Assembly (NCBI GenBank): GCA_023231425.1
Contig: JALNVI010000001.1
Coordinates: forward strand, 25,214 to 89,213
From: Desulforhopalus sp.
Lineage (GTDB): Bacteria > Desulfobacterota > Desulfobulbia > Desulfobulbales > Desulfocapsaceae
DNA length: 64,000 nucleotides
Direction: 5' to 3'
A program made the translations under genes and the position numbers. The notes beneath the pieces are model-generated. The model had not been told where the DNA came from and did no database searches. It was given only the letters and a program-made list of their open reading frames with translations. Positions 43,557 through 52,218 of the stretch are shown here, in pieces (within the stretch, counting starts at the first letter, position 1; each line of letters starts with the position of its first letter).

Positions 43557-45485
43557 ATGAAAACCCTATGTAGAAAGAACCTCGTACTCTCGTTTCTGCT
43601 CGCCCTTCTTCTCGTGTCGGGTGCGGTTTCCACCGTGGTCGCCGCACCGGTGATCACAGCCGTGTTGAATACCGACAAGCTGCCACTCAATCAGACCGGG
43701 CAGCTCACCGTAACCATCAACAGGGAGGGCAGGCTGGAAAAGCCGGAGGCGAAAGGAGTGCACCTCAGCTATGCGTCAAAAATTGAGAATCGCTCTTACA
43801 GAATTTCGAGCATTGCTGGAAATCAAAAGGATATCTCCACTATTTTCATCTTCCGGGTCACCGCCGAGCATGAGGGAAAGTATACCATCCCCCCCATCCG
43901 CCTCATCACCACAGACAAGACCTACGCCTCCACACCGGTTAAATTTGAAGTGGTTGCCCCGGTAAAAACAGCAAAAAATGCGGCCAATACGGGTGGAACC
44001 ACCATCCAGCTGCCAGGCATGCAGCTCCGTCAGGGAATAATCGGTCAATCGGCCCCGCAGCAGGTGAAACCAGAAAAAGCGATGCAGGAGTCTGAGAGTG
44101 CTTTTTTTACCATAAAGACGAAGCAGAATATCTACGAAGGTGAGAACATTCCGATAGAGATCAAACTGTGCCTCAACCCGGAGGTTGATTTTCAGAGTCT
44201 CAGCATGCCCCAGGTGGCTGCGGAAGACCTCGCCATCCCTGCCCTTGATAAAAAAGGGGCAAAAGAGGACAAAGAGGAGATCAACGGGAAAATATGGCAC
44301 ACTCTTACCTGGCAGACCACACTCTCAGGTATCAAGCCCGGCAAACATCAGCTTGACATAACCGGGCAGGCAACGGTTCGGGTGCCAGACTCTTCCGGTC
44401 AACAGCCGCGGAGTCAAAGAGACATCTTCAATGCAACCCCGGAAGAAATTCTTGCAGAGATGATGTCCCACAGAGCCTTTGGCAACCCCTTTGCAGACAA
44501 TTTCACCCCCATGATACGCAAAGATTTAGCCCTGGAAAAGAGTGCGACTTTCACAGTAGAGCCCCTGCCGGAAGAGGGACGCCCCGCTGATTTCACTGGT
44601 GCAGTGGGCTCCTTTACCCTCAATACATCAGTCAGCAGCCACAGGGTGGAAGCTGGCGATCCACTCACCCTCAGCGTTGAGGTCAGCGGAACGGGAAACT
44701 TCAAATCAATCACCATGCCGAAGATGGCTGAGAACCAGGCTATAAAAACCTATCCACCTGCAGAGAAGTTTACCCCTGTCGGCTGGAACGCCGGAGAAAA
44801 GACCTTTGACCAGGGGATAATAATCAAGAACAGCAGCGTCACCGAACTTCCGGCGGTCAGTTTCAACTACTTTGACCCGCAGAAGAAAATCTATGTAACC
44901 AAAAGCTCGTCACCAATCCCCCTCACCGTAACCGGTGCAGGTTATACTCCACAGCCCGAACCTCAAGAGAGCACGGCTGGCCAGGCGACCGCAGCTGTTT
45001 CCGCAGACCAGCCCCTGCCGTTAAAGGTTGATCTCGGCAGCACCACCACTGATCTGCGGCCAATACCACGCCGTCCGTGGTTTATCCTCTCCTGTTTTGC
45101 TGCTCTCCTCGCCGCACTCGCTGCCTTTATTTTGCGCCATGTCCACACCTCACAGCGTACCGCCAGACGCAGCGTGCAGAGGCAGCTCACCAGCCGCCTC
45201 GCTGGAGACCTCGCCAGTGTCGACAAGGCACAGCAGGCCGGGGACGGTCACCTTTTCCTCAACACCTGTCGAGTGGCAATTCAGAATCGCCTGGCCGGGA
45301 GCTGCGGCGTTCACGCTTCAGCGGTAAGCTCCAGTAATCTTCGCGAGATTCTGCCGAAAGATTCGGTGCTGCTGGAGGTTTTCCAAATGGCTGAGAATGC
45401 TGCTTATGGTGGCGAAGTTCCGACTGACTTCGAGATGGACCAGCTCTATCCAATGATCCGAAAAGCATTGGAGGTTATAAAATGA
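43557..45485 (+). CDS. batD: BatD family protein
   Basis: A 642 aa exported membrane protein with signal peptide (LVLSFLLALLLVSGAVSTVVA), several Ig-like beta domains (VTINREGRLEKPEAKGVHLS; FFTIKTKQNIYEGENIPIEI; SVSSHRVEAGDPLTLSVEVS) as in the BatD family, one membrane helix near residue 515 (PWFILSCFAALLAALAAFIL) and a C-terminal cytoplasmic part. It is the periplasmic member of the Bat complex. It starts 42 bases after batB/C and overlaps batE by four. Confidence 0.9.
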   Translation: MKTLCRKNLVLSFLLALLLVSGAVSTVVAAPVITAVLNTDKLPLNQTGQLTVTINREGRLEKPEAKGVHLSYASKIENRSYRISSIAGNQKDISTIFIFRVTAEHEGKYTIPPIRLITTDKTYASTPVKFEVVAPVKTAKNAANTGGTTIQLPGMQLRQGIIGQSAPQQVKPEKAMQESESAFFTIKTKQNIYEGENIPIEIKLCLNPEVDFQSLSMPQVAAEDLAIPALDKKGAKEDKEEINGKIWHTLTWQTTLSGIKPGKHQLDITGQATVRVPDSSGQQPRSQRDIFNATPEEILAEMMSHRAFGNPFADNFTPMIRKDLALEKSATFTVEPLPEEGRPADFTGAVGSFTLNTSVSSHRVEAGDPLTLSVEVSGTGNFKSITMPKMAENQAIKTYPPAEKFTPVGWNAGEKTFDQGIIIKNSSVTELPAVSFNYFDPQKKIYVTKSSSPIPLTVTGAGYTPQPEPQESTAGQATAAVSADQPLPLKVDLGSTTTDLRPIPRRPWFILSCFAALLAALAAFILRHVHTSQRTARRSVQRQLTSRLAGDLASVDKAQQAGDGHLFLNTCRVAIQNRLAGSCGVHASAVSSSNLREILPKDSVLLEVFQMAENAAYGGEVPTDFEMDQLYPMIRKALEVIK

Positions 45486-46222
45486 ATAAAAATATTTTAA
45501 TATCCATTATATTTTTTACAGCAATAGTCTTTCAGGCCTTTTTATCCTCTGCCGCCACCCTCTTCGATAAGGCCAACACCAATGTCATTGCGGGAAATTA
45601 CAGCAGGGCGATTGAGCAGTATAATCAGTTGAGAGAAGAACAGGGCAGCAGTCCTGCCCTGTTCTATAATCTCGCCCGCGCCTTTGAGGAAAATGGACAA
45701 CGTGGTCTGGCTATTCTCAACTACTCCCGTGCAGAATCACTTGCACCAGGGGATGCGGAAATCATCAGTGCCCTTGATCGGATTCGTAAGGCCAACGGCC
45801 TCTTTGAAGAGGAAGCACAAAGCTGGCAGCATCGCTTTACCTCCCTGCTCAATCTCAACCACTGGTCAGAGCTGCTGCTCGGCGCTCTGCTCTGTTACGC
45901 GACACTGCAGCTGCTGCTTCTGCTGCGCAGTGTCGATAAAAAGGTGGCGATCACGATCTCCACCCTCTGTGGTCTGGTCGTGGCGGCCTCGACAACCGCC
46001 ATCGCCCTGCAGTGGCAAACCATGGACGCCATGATCGTGATCTCTGATTCCGCAAAACTATGGCTTTCTCCTATCAAGGGATCGGATGAGGTGCAGGGAC
46101 TTCGTGAGGGTCGAAAGGTTCTTCCCCTGAAACAGCACGGAGATTTCTGCTATGTAGAAGACTCCGGCGGCACAAAGGGCTGGGTAGAGAAAAACGCTGT
46201 GGTGGCTGTCGACGGGCGCTGA
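45482..46222 (+). CDS. batE: BatE-like TPR/SH3 protein
   Basis: A 246 aa protein closing the Bat operon: signal peptide or first helix (LISIIFFTAIVFQAFLSSAA), TPR repeats in residues ~25-105 (FDKANTNVIAGNYSRAIEQY), two membrane helices (ELLLGALLCYATLQLLLLLR; ISTLCGLVVAASTTAIALQW) and a C-terminal SH3-like domain (LREGRKVLPLKQHGDFCYVE, GWVEKNAV). This is the BatE architecture. A terminator follows its stop. Confidence 0.87.
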   Translation: MNKNILISIIFFTAIVFQAFLSSAATLFDKANTNVIAGNYSRAIEQYNQLREEQGSSPALFYNLARAFEENGQRGLAILNYSRAESLAPGDAEIISALDRIRKANGLFEEEAQSWQHRFTSLLNLNHWSELLLGALLCYATLQLLLLLRSVDKKVAITISTLCGLVVAASTTAIALQWQTMDAMIVISDSAKLWLSPIKGSDEVQGLREGRKVLPLKQHGDFCYVEDSGGTKGWVEKNAVVAVDGR

Positions 46223-46250
46223 CTCGTACCCCACAGATAAATAAAAAAAA

Positions 46251-46285
46251 GGATGCCTCCCCTCTGCGGGAGAGCATCCTTTTTT
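46251..46285 (+). terminator. Terminator of the bat operon
   Basis: GGATGC-CTCCC / GGGAG-A-GCATCC around CTCTGC, preceded by eight A and followed by six T. Confidence 0.9.
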
Positions 46286-46329
46286 CGTTGTAGTTTCCAT
46301 ATACCAAAAAGATTTTGCGTGTTTCGCCG

Positions 46330-46512
46330 GCTATCCAGTCTTTGTCTTTCTGCTTTTTGCCTTTCCCTGCCCCCTTTCTTCCATCCTTCCCGCTTTCATT
46401 CAACTCAATCTTTCTTCTCAAATCTTTTTCGCGTTCTTCGCGTTCTTCGCGGTAAAAAAAATGCCTTACCGTCTTTTGCTTTTCCCTTTCTTCCCGCTTT
46501 AATTTCGATTAA
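46330..46512. repeat. TTCGCG-type dispersed repeat, copy 4
   Basis: CTTTTTGCCTTTCCCTGCCC, TTCATTCAACTCAATCTTTC, TTCGCGTTCTTCGCGTTCTT, CGCGGTAAAA and CTTACCGTCTTTTGC; the GGTAA/TTACC pair can fold. It spans the gap between the bat terminator and tatD; nothing else is visible there. Confidence 0.7.
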
Positions 46513-46559
46513 CTTTTTATTCTTAAATGTCTTTTTGTTTTCCCCATAAAGAGCACTCC

Positions 46560-47363
46560 ATGCCCCCTGCCCTCATCGACACCCACTGCCACCTTGACGT
46601 TCCCCCTTTTGTCTCACAGCTTGATACCGTACTGGCCGATGCTGGCAAAAAAGGAGTCTGCCGTTTTATTATTCCCGGAGTAGAGGTCGCTGGCTGGGAG
46701 AACCTGCTGCGGGTCGTCAATCATTCTCCGGCACTCTCTGCCGCCCCCGGTATTCATCCTCTGTTTTGCAAAAACACAGGCGATGCGGAGATTGCAGTCC
46801 TTGAAACCCTGCTCAGGGAACAGAGGCGCCAGGTCCCCGCAAAGATTGTCGCCATCGGCGAAATCGGGCTCGACTTCTGGCCGCCGGAGTTTGATGAAGA
46901 GCAGCAGCGCCGAATCTTCGAAGCCCAGCTTGACCTCGCCAAACGCCACCGCCTGCCTGTCCTCCTCCACGTTCGTAAAGCACATGACGCGGTGCTCGCC
47001 CTGCTCAGACGTAAAAGACTCCCCGCCGGTGGCATTGTTCACGCCTTCTCCGGCAGCCTGCAACAGGCCGAGCAGTACGCCGGACTCGGTTTCTTCGCCG
47101 GTTTCGGCGGCGCGATCACCTGGCCGCGGGCGCGGCGCCTGCGTCACATCGCAACCACCTTTCCGCTGGAAAAGATTGTCCTTGAAACCGACGCCCCGGA
47201 CATGCCCCTCTGTGGACACCAGGGACATGACAACCACCCCGCCCTGCTTGCAGAAGTCCTCTCCTGTCTCGCAAAACTGCGCGGAGTGGAAAAAGAAGCC
47301 CTCGCCGCAGAGATATGGAAAAATTCCTGCACCCTTCTCCAGTTGCCAATGAGACCCGATTGA
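46560..47363 (+). CDS. TatD family metal-dependent hydrolase
   Basis: A 267 aa TIM-barrel nuclease/hydrolase of the TatD group. Metal ligands are seen in IDTHCHLD (residues ~6-13), AIGEIGLDFW, LLHVRKAHDAVL, IVHAFSGS and ETDAPDMP. I start it at 46560 (MPPAL), the first Met with AGAG upstream; eleven open residues before it are from the repeat. TatD proteins are 3'-5' DNA exonucleases in some bacteria. It is followed at 102 bases by the lipoprotein gene that opens the next run. Confidence 0.92.
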   Translation: MPPALIDTHCHLDVPPFVSQLDTVLADAGKKGVCRFIIPGVEVAGWENLLRVVNHSPALSAAPGIHPLFCKNTGDAEIAVLETLLREQRRQVPAKIVAIGEIGLDFWPPEFDEEQQRRIFEAQLDLAKRHRLPVLLHVRKAHDAVLALLRRKRLPAGGIVHAFSGSLQQAEQYAGLGFFAGFGGAITWPRARRLRHIATTFPLEKIVLETDAPDMPLCGHQGHDNHPALLAEVLSCLAKLRGVEKEALAAEIWKNSCTLLQLPMRPD

Positions 47364-47464
47364 GTGCAAATATTTACAAAATGCTTGCACTGTTCACAAC
47401 TTTACAGGTATTTTTTAAAAGTCGTAATAATTTTGATTTATTAAAGACTTCCACAGGACTCGCC

Positions 47465-47959
47465 ATGAAAAAAACACTTCTCACCAGCAGCGTAATCCTT
47501 GTCTGCCTGCTCCTTTTCGGTTGTACCCGCAACCCTGATCCGCGTCAGGGCGGTCTCTTCGGCTACAGTCCTGATCTCTATCAGCAGCGAATTGACCAGA
47601 AGAATGCACAACTTCAAAGCGTTGAAGAAGATACCGCTGTTGAGGGGGGGAAGACAGTTTCCCTCGAAAAGGATGTTTTTTCTGAGAGGCTCAGGGTGAG
47701 TAAACTGCAGCAGAAGGTGAATAGGGCCAGCCGCGACATCAAGGAAGTGCAGCGCAGCCTCAACAGGATGAAGTTACAGTCCTCAAAGGCCGAGAAAACC
47801 CGTGCAGAACTGGAGAAAAAGCTCGCCGCCCTGCAAAGCCGTTTTCAGCAGAGCAGCGCCCCTGAAGGAGATCTTGTCAGACAGGAGGCGGAAATAAAAA
47901 GCCTTGAGTCTCAACTCACTGAGCTGATGAAAGAGGCGGAACTTCTAGGAACCCTCTGA
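47465..47959 (+). CDS. Coiled-coil lipoprotein, first gene of the Tag-like run
   Basis: A 164 aa predicted lipoprotein with a signal peptide ending in the lipobox LLLFGC (Cys at residue 20), then a ~60-residue linker and a long charged coiled coil (KLQQKVNRASRDIKEVQRSL, EKTRAELEKKLAALQSRFQQ). Residue +2 after Cys is Thr, not Asp, so outer-membrane sorting is expected. No family is recognised. The start at 47465 has AGGA nearby; the longer open frame overlaps tatD and is not credible. Its stop shares one base with the S41 protease start. Confidence 0.8.
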   Translation: MKKTLLTSSVILVCLLLFGCTRNPDPRQGGLFGYSPDLYQQRIDQKNAQLQSVEEDTAVEGGKTVSLEKDVFSERLRVSKLQQKVNRASRDIKEVQRSLNRMKLQSSKAEKTRAELEKKLAALQSRFQQSSAPEGDLVRQEAEIKSLESQLTELMKEAELLGTL

Positions 47960-49140
47960 TGGGGAAATTTTCACACCGTAGACGACTCCCTGCCCTCACT
48001 CTGGCCTTTGCTCTCCTCTGCTCCGGAACTGCCGCAGCGGATACACCGGCATCGATACTCTCACGGAGACAGCTGCAGCGTATTGCCGACGGGACCACCC
48101 TTTTCCTCGCCGAGGACCTGCACGCACCGCGGAAAAGAGACAGCAACTCCATCGCCACCCGAATGCTCACCGACTGGATGCACCAGTATGACCCGTGGGC
48201 CCACGCCTTCACCCGAGAAGAGTACCGTGCCTTCCGCGACTCAATGAACAACGACTACGCTGGCGTACAGATGGATATTCAACAGCTGGAAGACGGCACC
48301 TTCATCTGCCACCCATTCCACGACGGCGGGGCAAAGCAGGCCGGAATCCTTGAGGGTGACACTCTTCTCGCCATCGAAAACCGTCCTGTGGCACGACGGG
48401 ACCTGCACCTGGTCGGCATGGAGATTCGCGGCCAGGAAAAGACCAGTGTCGCCCTCACCATCCAGACCGGCAATAAGGCCCCGCGCCGACTGATTGTCCC
48501 GCGCACCGGCACCCACTCCAGCTCGGTCTGGCGGGAAGATCTCGGCGCCAGCTCTGCCTGTCGTATCCACAGCTTCACAAATGATACGCCGCACGAACTG
48601 CAACGCCTCCTCAAGGATTTTGACCCTGGTCTGCCACTGATTCTTGATTTGCGCGGTAACCCGGGCGGCAGTCTTGAGGGAGCCATTCTCTCCGCCTCAC
48701 TCTTTCTCCACAGGGGGACAGAGATCGTCACTATCAAGAAAGGGCGGGGCGAAGGGAAACAGACCATTCGCCGTACCAGCGATGTACAGGCGCCATTCAC
48801 CTTTCCATTGCTGATTCTCCTGCAGGATCGACACACCGCCAGTGCAGCGGAGGTCTTCACCGCTGCACTCGTGCAGAACCGCAAAGCGGTCTCCCTCGGA
48901 GAAACAAGTTTCGGCAAGGGAGAAACACAGAAATTTGTCGAACTGCCAGACGGCTCCGCCCTGCTGATTACTTATGCGCGACTGCTCCCCCCCGCAAAGC
49001 AGCATTACCACGGCAGAGGTCTTCCCCCGACCATCCAGATCAGTATTGAAAAAGAGAAGGGGGAGGCACGGTGGGGAGAAAAACTGAATGAAATTCTTAA
49101 AGAACACACCGCCTCCACGAAACCCGGCGACCCTGAATGA
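47959..49140 (+). CDS. S41 family (CtpA-like) periplasmic protease
   Basis: A 393 aa carboxyl-terminal-processing protease. There is a signal peptide (LPALTLAFALLCSGTAAA), a PDZ-like region (GVQMDIQQLEDGTFICHPFH, EGDTLLAIENRPV) and the S41 catalytic domain with LILDLRGNPGGSLEGA, nucleophile Ser295 (DRHTASAAEVF) and Lys320 (GETSFGKGETQ); the 25-residue Ser-Lys spacing is that of E. coli Prc and CtpA. It would cut C-termini of envelope proteins. It lies between the lipoprotein and the vWA gene, 25 bases from the latter, which suggests a processing step in the same system. Confidence 0.93.
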   Translation: MGKFSHRRRLPALTLAFALLCSGTAAADTPASILSRRQLQRIADGTTLFLAEDLHAPRKRDSNSIATRMLTDWMHQYDPWAHAFTREEYRAFRDSMNNDYAGVQMDIQQLEDGTFICHPFHDGGAKQAGILEGDTLLAIENRPVARRDLHLVGMEIRGQEKTSVALTIQTGNKAPRRLIVPRTGTHSSSVWREDLGASSACRIHSFTNDTPHELQRLLKDFDPGLPLILDLRGNPGGSLEGAILSASLFLHRGTEIVTIKKGRGEGKQTIRRTSDVQAPFTFPLLILLQDRHTASAAEVFTAALVQNRKAVSLGETSFGKGETQKFVELPDGSALLITYARLLPPAKQHYHGRGLPPTIQISIEKEKGEARWGEKLNEILKEHTASTKPGDPE

Positions 49141-49165
49141 CAACCCCTGGAAAAAGGAGAAAAAC

Positions 49166-51364
49166 ATGCTGAAAAAAGGTCATATTTTCCTGCCACTGCT
49201 CCTCGCAGCGGCCCTCATTGCCGCATCCCCCCTCACGGGCTTCACGGAAAATCGCATTCCGGTCAAACTGGCGGGCAAGAAGGTCCTGCCCCTGCAGGTG
49301 CTGACCAAACCCTACTCCACAATCTACGCAGAACAGGATGAAAAGAGCGCCGTGGTACGAGACAACCTGCCTGCCTTTCAACCCTTTTACGTCTATACAG
49401 CCCCAACCCCCGGGGAGCGGGAAATGGAGAGCGGCTGGTATGAGGTAGGCAGCGACAACCGCGGCACAGTGGTCGGATGGATGAAGCAGGATGATGTCTT
49501 TGAGTGGAAACAGACCCTTTGCCTCGCCTATACCCTGCCCCTCGGACGGAAACCTGTACTGATGTTTGACTCCCTCGGCTACCTCAAAGAACTGGCAGGT
49601 AAAGATAAAGAAGCGCGCATTGCTCAAACTGAATCGCTCTACAAGACCATCGACTCAAGAACTATCCCGCTAAACTTCCCTGTAAAAAGCGTTGAGCCAA
49701 AGAAAGCAGTTGATATCAGCAAAGAGTTTTATCTCCTGCCCATCCTTGATTATCAATCCATTGAGATCGGTCCCATGGAGGGTCGTCTCGTACAGCTCGC
49801 AGCCGTTACCAGCGCCGGTGCCGGTGCCCGTGAAAAGAGCGATATCCGTACCAACAGCAACTACCTCGCCAATGCCGGCCGCCGCGTCAACGAGGTGTCG
49901 AAAAAAACGCTGCAGCAGGTAAATTTTGATGTGGTGTGGGTCGTTGATACCACCGTCTCCATGCAGCCCTACATTGACCAGGCACTGGCCATAATCAAAC
50001 AGGTCTCCGAAAATCTCGGCAGTGAAGAGCTGGCAAAACAGAGCCTCCACTTTGGCCTCTGGGGCTACCGCGACTCTGAGAGTGACATCAGGGGAATCGG
50101 CTATACCACCCACAACTACACCCCGCAGCTGCAGGGTGTAGACGATTTCATCAACACCCTGCTGAATGTCAAGGTGACACAGGTTGATTCAGTTGATTAT
50201 GCCGAAGATCTTTTCTCCGGAGTCAACGAGGGAATTACTCACACCCCGTGGACGCCGGATGCAGTACGTTTCATGATCATCCTCGCGGATGCACCGTCAC
50301 ACAAGGCCGGTCATAAATGGAACCTCAGCGGCCATGAGGAGAACAGTCTGCACGGCCTCGCCCGTGACCGCAAAGTGAACATCACTGCCATCCATCTGAA
50401 AAATCCCCGCGCCACCAAATTCAGCCCCCTCGCAGAACAACAGCTCTCTGTACTCGCCACCAAAGGAAACTCCGATGAAACAGCCTATATGCCTGTTGAC
50501 TCCACGGATATGAAGGCTTTTTCTCAGGTAACCAGCGAGCTGGCAAATGGACTCAGCCAAAGTCTTATCAGCTTCAAGCAGGCAGCCGCAAACAATCAAA
50601 AGGTTGCAGCAGCTGCATCTTCCACTGCCGCGCCCATTGAAGAGGATAAGATGGCAGCACTGGATCCCCTGCCACCCAGCCCGGCAGACATCCCTGTCGA
50701 AAGCGGTGAAATGGCAAACCTTGATCCTCTGCCGGTCACTCCCGCAGAGGCTGCTGAAAATGTAAATGTTGACCTTGACGAAATCACCGCCAAAAGCAGC
50801 GGCGGCAATAAAACGGTCGCTGGCATGGTAAAGGCTGCCATGGTGGAATGGCTCGGCAGCAGCGAACAGGCAAAAGCCCCCCGCGATGTAGTTGCCTGGG
50901 CTGTGGATAAAGACCTGGAAGATCCGGGTATAACCAGCATGGAGGTGCGTCTGCTTATTAACAAGCAGCAGCTGGATACCCTCTATACCGTACTCAAGTC
51001 TGTACTGGCAGCCGGCCGTCGAGGGCAGATTGGTGGTGGTGACTTTTTCAACGCCCTGCAGGCCACGGCGGCCACCACCGCTCGAGATCCTGAACTGCTG
51101 AAGAAAGCCAGTTCCATAGCATCTTCCGGGCTGATCCCCGAATTCCTTGAGGGACTCCCCTACCACAGCCGTCTGATGGATATGAGCAGTGAATTGTGGT
51201 CAAGCTGGTCGGTGGACGAGCAGGATGAGTTCCTTAATAATCTTGAGGCACTGATTGAGGCCTACAAGATCATCCACGACTCACCGGAAGGGTGGATTCA
51301 ACTCAACCCAGGCGATGATACTGACCAGAATGTCTATCCCCTCGCCCTTGAGATGCTTCCCTGA
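49166..51364 (+). CDS. Periplasmic SH3/vWA protein resembling the PpkA periplasmic half
   Basis: A 732 aa exported protein starting at 49166 after AAGGAGA. Signal peptide (LPLLLAAALIAASPLTGFTE), a bacterial SH3-like part (residues ~35-130; LTKPYSTIYAEQDEKSAVVR, GWMKQDDVFEWKQTLCLAYT), a vWA domain with MIDAS Asp261 (WVVDTTVSM), LHFGLWGYRDSES and MIILADAPSH, an acidic Pro-rich linker holding a twice-repeated MA-LDPLP motif, and a C-terminal helical domain ending WIQLNPGDDTDQNVYPLALE. The SH3-vWA order and these words resemble the periplasmic half of PpkA-type T6SS kinases, but there is no kinase domain and no membrane helix besides the signal. Confidence 0.8.
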   Translation: MLKKGHIFLPLLLAAALIAASPLTGFTENRIPVKLAGKKVLPLQVLTKPYSTIYAEQDEKSAVVRDNLPAFQPFYVYTAPTPGEREMESGWYEVGSDNRGTVVGWMKQDDVFEWKQTLCLAYTLPLGRKPVLMFDSLGYLKELAGKDKEARIAQTESLYKTIDSRTIPLNFPVKSVEPKKAVDISKEFYLLPILDYQSIEIGPMEGRLVQLAAVTSAGAGAREKSDIRTNSNYLANAGRRVNEVSKKTLQQVNFDVVWVVDTTVSMQPYIDQALAIIKQVSENLGSEELAKQSLHFGLWGYRDSESDIRGIGYTTHNYTPQLQGVDDFINTLLNVKVTQVDSVDYAEDLFSGVNEGITHTPWTPDAVRFMIILADAPSHKAGHKWNLSGHEENSLHGLARDRKVNITAIHLKNPRATKFSPLAEQQLSVLATKGNSDETAYMPVDSTDMKAFSQVTSELANGLSQSLISFKQAAANNQKVAAAASSTAAPIEEDKMAALDPLPPSPADIPVESGEMANLDPLPVTPAEAAENVNVDLDEITAKSSGGNKTVAGMVKAAMVEWLGSSEQAKAPRDVVAWAVDKDLEDPGITSMEVRLLINKQQLDTLYTVLKSVLAAGRRGQIGGGDFFNALQATAATTARDPELLKKASSIASSGLIPEFLEGLPYHSRLMDMSSELWSSWSVDEQDEFLNNLEALIEAYKIIHDSPEGWIQLNPGDDTDQNVYPLALEMLP

Positions 51365-51374
51365 TCCGACTCTG

Positions 51375-51407
51375 CGGCCGCCATCCTGCCTGACCGGACG
51401 GCGGCCG
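51375..51407 (+). terminator. Strong hairpin between the vWA and ABC genes
   Basis: CGGCCGCCATCC / GGACGGCGGCCG pair around TGCCTGACC, followed by TTTCACTCTTTTT. The interrupted T-run makes it a weak terminator or an attenuator separating two parts of the run. Confidence 0.5.
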
Positions 51408-51438
51408 TTTCACTCTTTTTAAAAAGAACCTGCAGTCC

Positions 51439-52218
51439 ATGGATATCAACATGCACGAGGTCTCCGGCGACCTGCCTTTTTATACACTGAAAGGGGTGTC
51501 CCGCAGGAGAGAGAAAGGCGGGATAATCTTTGAGATTGAGATCCCTGAATTGATCATCAAACATGGGGAGTTCATCGCCGTTACCGGCCCGAGCGGCTGT
51601 GGGAAATCTACACTGCTCGATATCCTCGGCCTTATTCTTCCGCCGGACCACAGCCAGACTTTCACTTTAAGGAGAAGTGGAAACCCCAGCGTGTGGGACA
51701 ATATTGCCACCCTCGGGGAAGCACGCCTCGCCGCTCTGCGCCGGGCAAAGATCGGCTATGTACTGCAAAATGGCGGGCTGCTCCCCTTCCTCACCGTGCG
51801 TGAAAACATTGAACTCCCCGCCCGTCTCAACCGCCTGAAAAACGCGCGCGGACGAGCTGCGAAACTGGCCGAAAAACTGGGCATCACCGAACAACTCGAC
51901 AAGAAACCTGCTCAGCTCTCCGGCGGTCAGCGCCAGCGGGCTGCCATTGCCCGCGGACTCGTCCATGCCCCCGCCATTGTACTGGCCGACGAACCAACGG
52001 CAGCAGTGGATCAAATTAATGCCGTTGACATCCGCAACCAGTTTAGTTCCCTTGCCCGCCAGCAGCAGGTCGCAGTGCTGATGGTAACCCATGATAAGAA
52101 GCTGGTGCTGCCGGTAATCAACCGGCTGCTCACCTTTACAATAGAAAAAAGAGGGACAAACCACACCGTATCCCGTCTACAGGAGGTTCCAGCCAATGAA
52201 TGGCGTCCGCAACAGTAG
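51439..52218 (+). CDS. ABC transporter ATPase, TagT-like (LolD/MacB family)
   Basis: A 259 aa nucleotide-binding protein: Walker A GPSGCGKST (50-58), Q-loop YVLQNGGLLPF, signature LSGGQRQRAAIARGL, Walker B IVLADEPTAAVD and switch His VTHD. It belongs to the MacB/LolD/FtsE class, which works with FtsX-type permeases and moves or mechanically signals rather than imports. A 30-residue insert after Walker A (SQTFTLRRSGNPSVWDNIAT) is unusual for LolD. It overlaps the permease gene by 23 bases. Naming it TagT-like rests on the permease, FGE-like and vWA neighbours. Confidence 0.88.
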   Translation: MDINMHEVSGDLPFYTLKGVSRRREKGGIIFEIEIPELIIKHGEFIAVTGPSGCGKSTLLDILGLILPPDHSQTFTLRRSGNPSVWDNIATLGEARLAALRRAKIGYVLQNGGLLPFLTVRENIELPARLNRLKNARGRAAKLAEKLGITEQLDKKPAQLSGGQRQRAAIARGLVHAPAIVLADEPTAAVDQINAVDIRNQFSSLARQQQVAVLMVTHDKKLVLPVINRLLTFTIEKRGTNHTVSRLQEVPANEWRPQQ

